Positions 61,707 through 64,000 of a stretch of DNA of 64,000 nucleotides are shown in pieces. The stretch is from a bacterium (lineage in GTDB: Bacteria; Bacteroidota; Ignavibacteria; Kapaibacteriales; UBA7675). Position 1 is the stretch's first letter, and every line of letters starts with the position of its first letter. Location of the stretch: contig JAUIKM010000010.1 in assembly GCA_030430495.1 (NCBI GenBank), positions 1-64,000 on the forward strand, in the 5' to 3' direction. A program made the position numbers and the translations under genes. The notes beneath the pieces were generated by a model that was given only the letters and a program-made list of their open reading frames with translations, was not told the origin of the DNA and ran no database searches.

Positions 61707-63359
61707 TTATCGTTCAATAACGATCGACAAAGTTTTCACCAGCGCATTGTCGGCGCCACGCAAACCGATGATGTAGTGACCCGACGCCAGGTTCGAGAGA
61801 TCCAGCTCGACGACTTCGCCCGGATTGACTGCACTCTGCGGTTTAAACGAGTGCACTATCTGGCCGATGGAGTTGCGGACTTCGATCGACTGAAGGTTTT
61901 GATCGAGGATGTTAACAACGTTAAAACTGCCGGTTGAGGGATTGGGGTAGACGAAGCCGGACAAAGTACTGAGTTGTCCGCCTTCAATGTGGATTGACTT
62001 CTCTTGAAGCGCCGCGGGAATCTTACACTCGAATTCAAAGCCCTTGAGTTTTTCACATACAACCTGCCCAAATTCATCAATGAGCTCAATCCTTATCCCA
62101 AATCCGGTTACAGAGTCGCTGTTCATTATACCACAAACTGATGCAAACACGTGCTCTCCGTCAATTGGAAAGTTTCCGCCTGCGTTGCCAAAAGTAATTG
62201 TGTTGTCATTTTCATTGATGTTAAATCCGGCTTCAACATCATCCGAGCTTGAGATCGATTGAAACAGGCTACTCCCACCGTCACCAGAAATACGGATCTT
62301 CTTGATGTTTTTGGTACAGCCGGGATGCAGCTTGAAAATATCGGAAAAACTATAGCTAAGGTTCAGACAGCACAAATTGTCATCATCAGGATGAATGAAT
62401 GAGTCTGGCCACGGTCCGCGTCCAATCGGCATATAGTCGTACTCGGTGCCGCTGAATTCAATCGACTCCTGCCACCCAAACTGGCAGGGACAGGGATCTG
62501 TTTCGCGGTAAATCTGACTGACCGAGACATCATCTACAAAGTGGTACGAGCGTCCAAAATCCAGCGTCTGCTGCGTGCAGGGAGCGCCCAGGCAGTCGTC
62601 GTAACAAGGATTTGTCGTCGTTGTCGAAGGCGGATCGTTAAACATGCCGATGTACAGCCACTCCTCGCCGCCGTTGGCAATAAACTGACCGTTAACCAGC
62701 GTCCAGTCCGATGTTTCGTTAACATCATCGTCAGCACCCATTGGAATCGCCGCGGTAGCCGTCACCTGAGGTGTTAAACTGATAACCGGGCCCGGCACTT
62801 GTGTGCTGCCCAAATATGTGCTCGCCTGCGCAGGCGTCATGACGGCAGCGCCAAAGTCTTCCACGCCATAAGTCGACGTTTCCGCAAGACTGACAAAAAA
62901 CGAAATCTCGTACAGCATGTCGGCCTCCAACGCTGCTACCAACTGCACCGCCAGATACTCCTGCCCCCAGTAAAAAACACCGCCGTCCGGCTCAAAAGTA
63001 CCGACACCGGCGTACGCATCACCGGTACGAGGGTACTGTTTACCGACGGCATTGACCGGAAGCGGTCCGCAGTAACTTGTACAATTACTGACCGAATTCC
63101 GCACAAAATAATCCGAAGTTCCCTTGTGCCCCCTGCGCCACTCTTTGCAGTGCGAGGACAACTGATCTTCACTGTATGGCGGCGTTGGAAATACCATTTC
63201 CTCAAAACTCGGATTCGGCACAAGGTTCGGCCCCTGGCCAGGTGCGTCGGCATTGGCGGACAGTATCAACACGATAACGAGCGGCAGCAACAGGCAATGT
63301 TTGACGCAACGATTCAGACAATGTTCAGTATTCAAAGTAAAGCTCCACAATAACAACAT
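61707..63359 (-). CDS. Secreted T9SS cargo protein with N-terminal NPSFE-type domain
   Basis: Signal peptide VKHCLLLPLVIVLILSANADA; NLVPNPSFEE; C-term VYPNPSTGSFNVVNILDQNLQSIEVRNSIGQIVHSF...SGHYIIGLRG. Start may instead be TTG at 63335. Confidence 0.8.
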   Translation of the reverse strand: MLLLWSFTLNTEHCLNRCVKHCLLLPLVIVLILSANADAPGQGPNLVPNPSFEEMVFPTPPYSEDQLSSHCKEWRRGHKGTSDYFVRNSVSNCTSYCGPLPVNAVGKQYPRTGDAYAGVGTFEPDGGVFYWGQEYLAVQLVAALEADMLYEISFFVSLAETSTYGVEDFGAAVMTPAQASTYLGSTQVPGPVISLTPQVTATAAIPMGADDDVNETSDWTLVNGQFIANGGEEWLYIGMFNDPPSTTTTNPCYDDCLGAPCTQQTLDFGRSYHFVDDVSVSQIYRETDPCPCQFGWQESIEFSGTEYDYMPIGRGPWPDSFIHPDDDNLCCLNLSYSFSDIFKLHPGCTKNIKKIRISGDGGSSLFQSISSSDDVEAGFNINENDNTITFGNAGGNFPIDGEHVFASVCGIMNSDSVTGFGIRIELIDEFGQVVCEKLKGFEFECKIPAALQEKSIHIEGGQLSTLSGFVYPNPSTGSFNVVNILDQNLQSIEVRNSIGQIVHSFKPQSAVNPGEVVELDLSNLASGHYIIGLRGADNALVKTLSIVIER

Positions 63360-63879
63360 TACAGGTATTTTTCCAGGTGGGACACATACTACTATGTCCT
63401 GCGAACCAAACTACAACATAACAAAGCACCATAATAATTATTTCATTTTTAGGGTCAATTTCAGCAGCAGCCACGTGTAACGTGCTTCCATCCCACTTCA
63501 GGTTTGCTGCCAGATCCCGCACTCAAAACGCGGTCAAAAAGCAGGCCGAAGCACATCTCTCCGCAAACAACCGGATACGGACAGGGAGAGTGCTTGAAAT
63601 ATTTATCACAACAGTAATCCCATTGTCAACATTATACATCGGCACATACACCATCACAATCACCGTAAATTTCCGCTGCCATGAAAAGCCAAACCCCTCT
63701 TGTTAGTCATTGTTTTTCAAGGGTTTACCATCTAAGTTGTTTCAAACTTTTCGGTGGGGAGCACCGGGTTCACTCGGCAATTCCGCATCACAAAAGTGTC
63801 ATTTTCGCATTGCATCTTCGCGTGGCTGGAAATAGATTGCCATCACAAATCGGCATGTGAAACCAATCATTTCAGAACA

Positions 63880-64000
63880 ATGCGACAGTACTTCAATTTC
63901 AGGATCATGCGTCTGGCGTGCACGCTGTGTGCAATCGCCGTACTTGGGTTTACCAGCGCCTGCGATGACGACGGCGACGACAACAACAATAACAACAACG
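63880..64000 (+). CDS. Partial lipoprotein/secreted protein with Asp/Asn-rich linker (runs off right edge)
   Basis: Manual translation: MRQYFNFRIMRLACTLCAIAVLGFTSACDDDGDDNNNNNN...; signal-like segment followed by Cys and low-complexity DN tract. Confidence 0.55.
   Translation, partial: MRQYFNFRIMRLACTLCAIAVLGFTSACDDDGDDNNNNNN

Overview
The window is a 64 kb bacterial chromosomal segment. Recurrent C-terminal T9SS-type sorting domains (PNP motif followed by a beta-rich tail) and the ribosomal-protein features suggest the Bacteroidota / Chlorobi-Ignavibacteria-Kapabacteria side of the tree (inference). Positions ~11.9-47.1 kb carry a nearly continuous minus-strand housekeeping block: purE, engB, alpha/spc/S10/str ribosomal operons, tuf, two different EF-G genes, rpoC, rpoB, rplL/J/A/K, nusG, secE and four tRNAs. 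The left flank (0.7-11.5 kb) holds two paralogous DUF1800-DUF1501 cassettes with Tat-like signals, separated by a membrane protein and a thioredoxin-fold lipoprotein. The right flank (47-64 kb) has carA, an HNH nuclease, a Do/HtrA protease, a ~1690-aa VWA/beta-propeller/Ig-like secreted protein, a divergent PyrE-like protein, dnaK, a UspA protein, fbp, a T9SS cargo protein and a truncated lipoprotein. I saw no CRISPR array, transposase, prophage or rRNA. The best second-look items are: a mitochondrial-EFG1-like EF-G beside a second EF-G in the str region; the duplicated Tat/T9SS DUF1800-DUF1501 module; a PyrE-family protein with degenerate catalytic motifs; loss of rpsD and of the tRNA-linked tuf from their usual sites; and an edge CDS and rpmJ that are not in the supplied ORF track.
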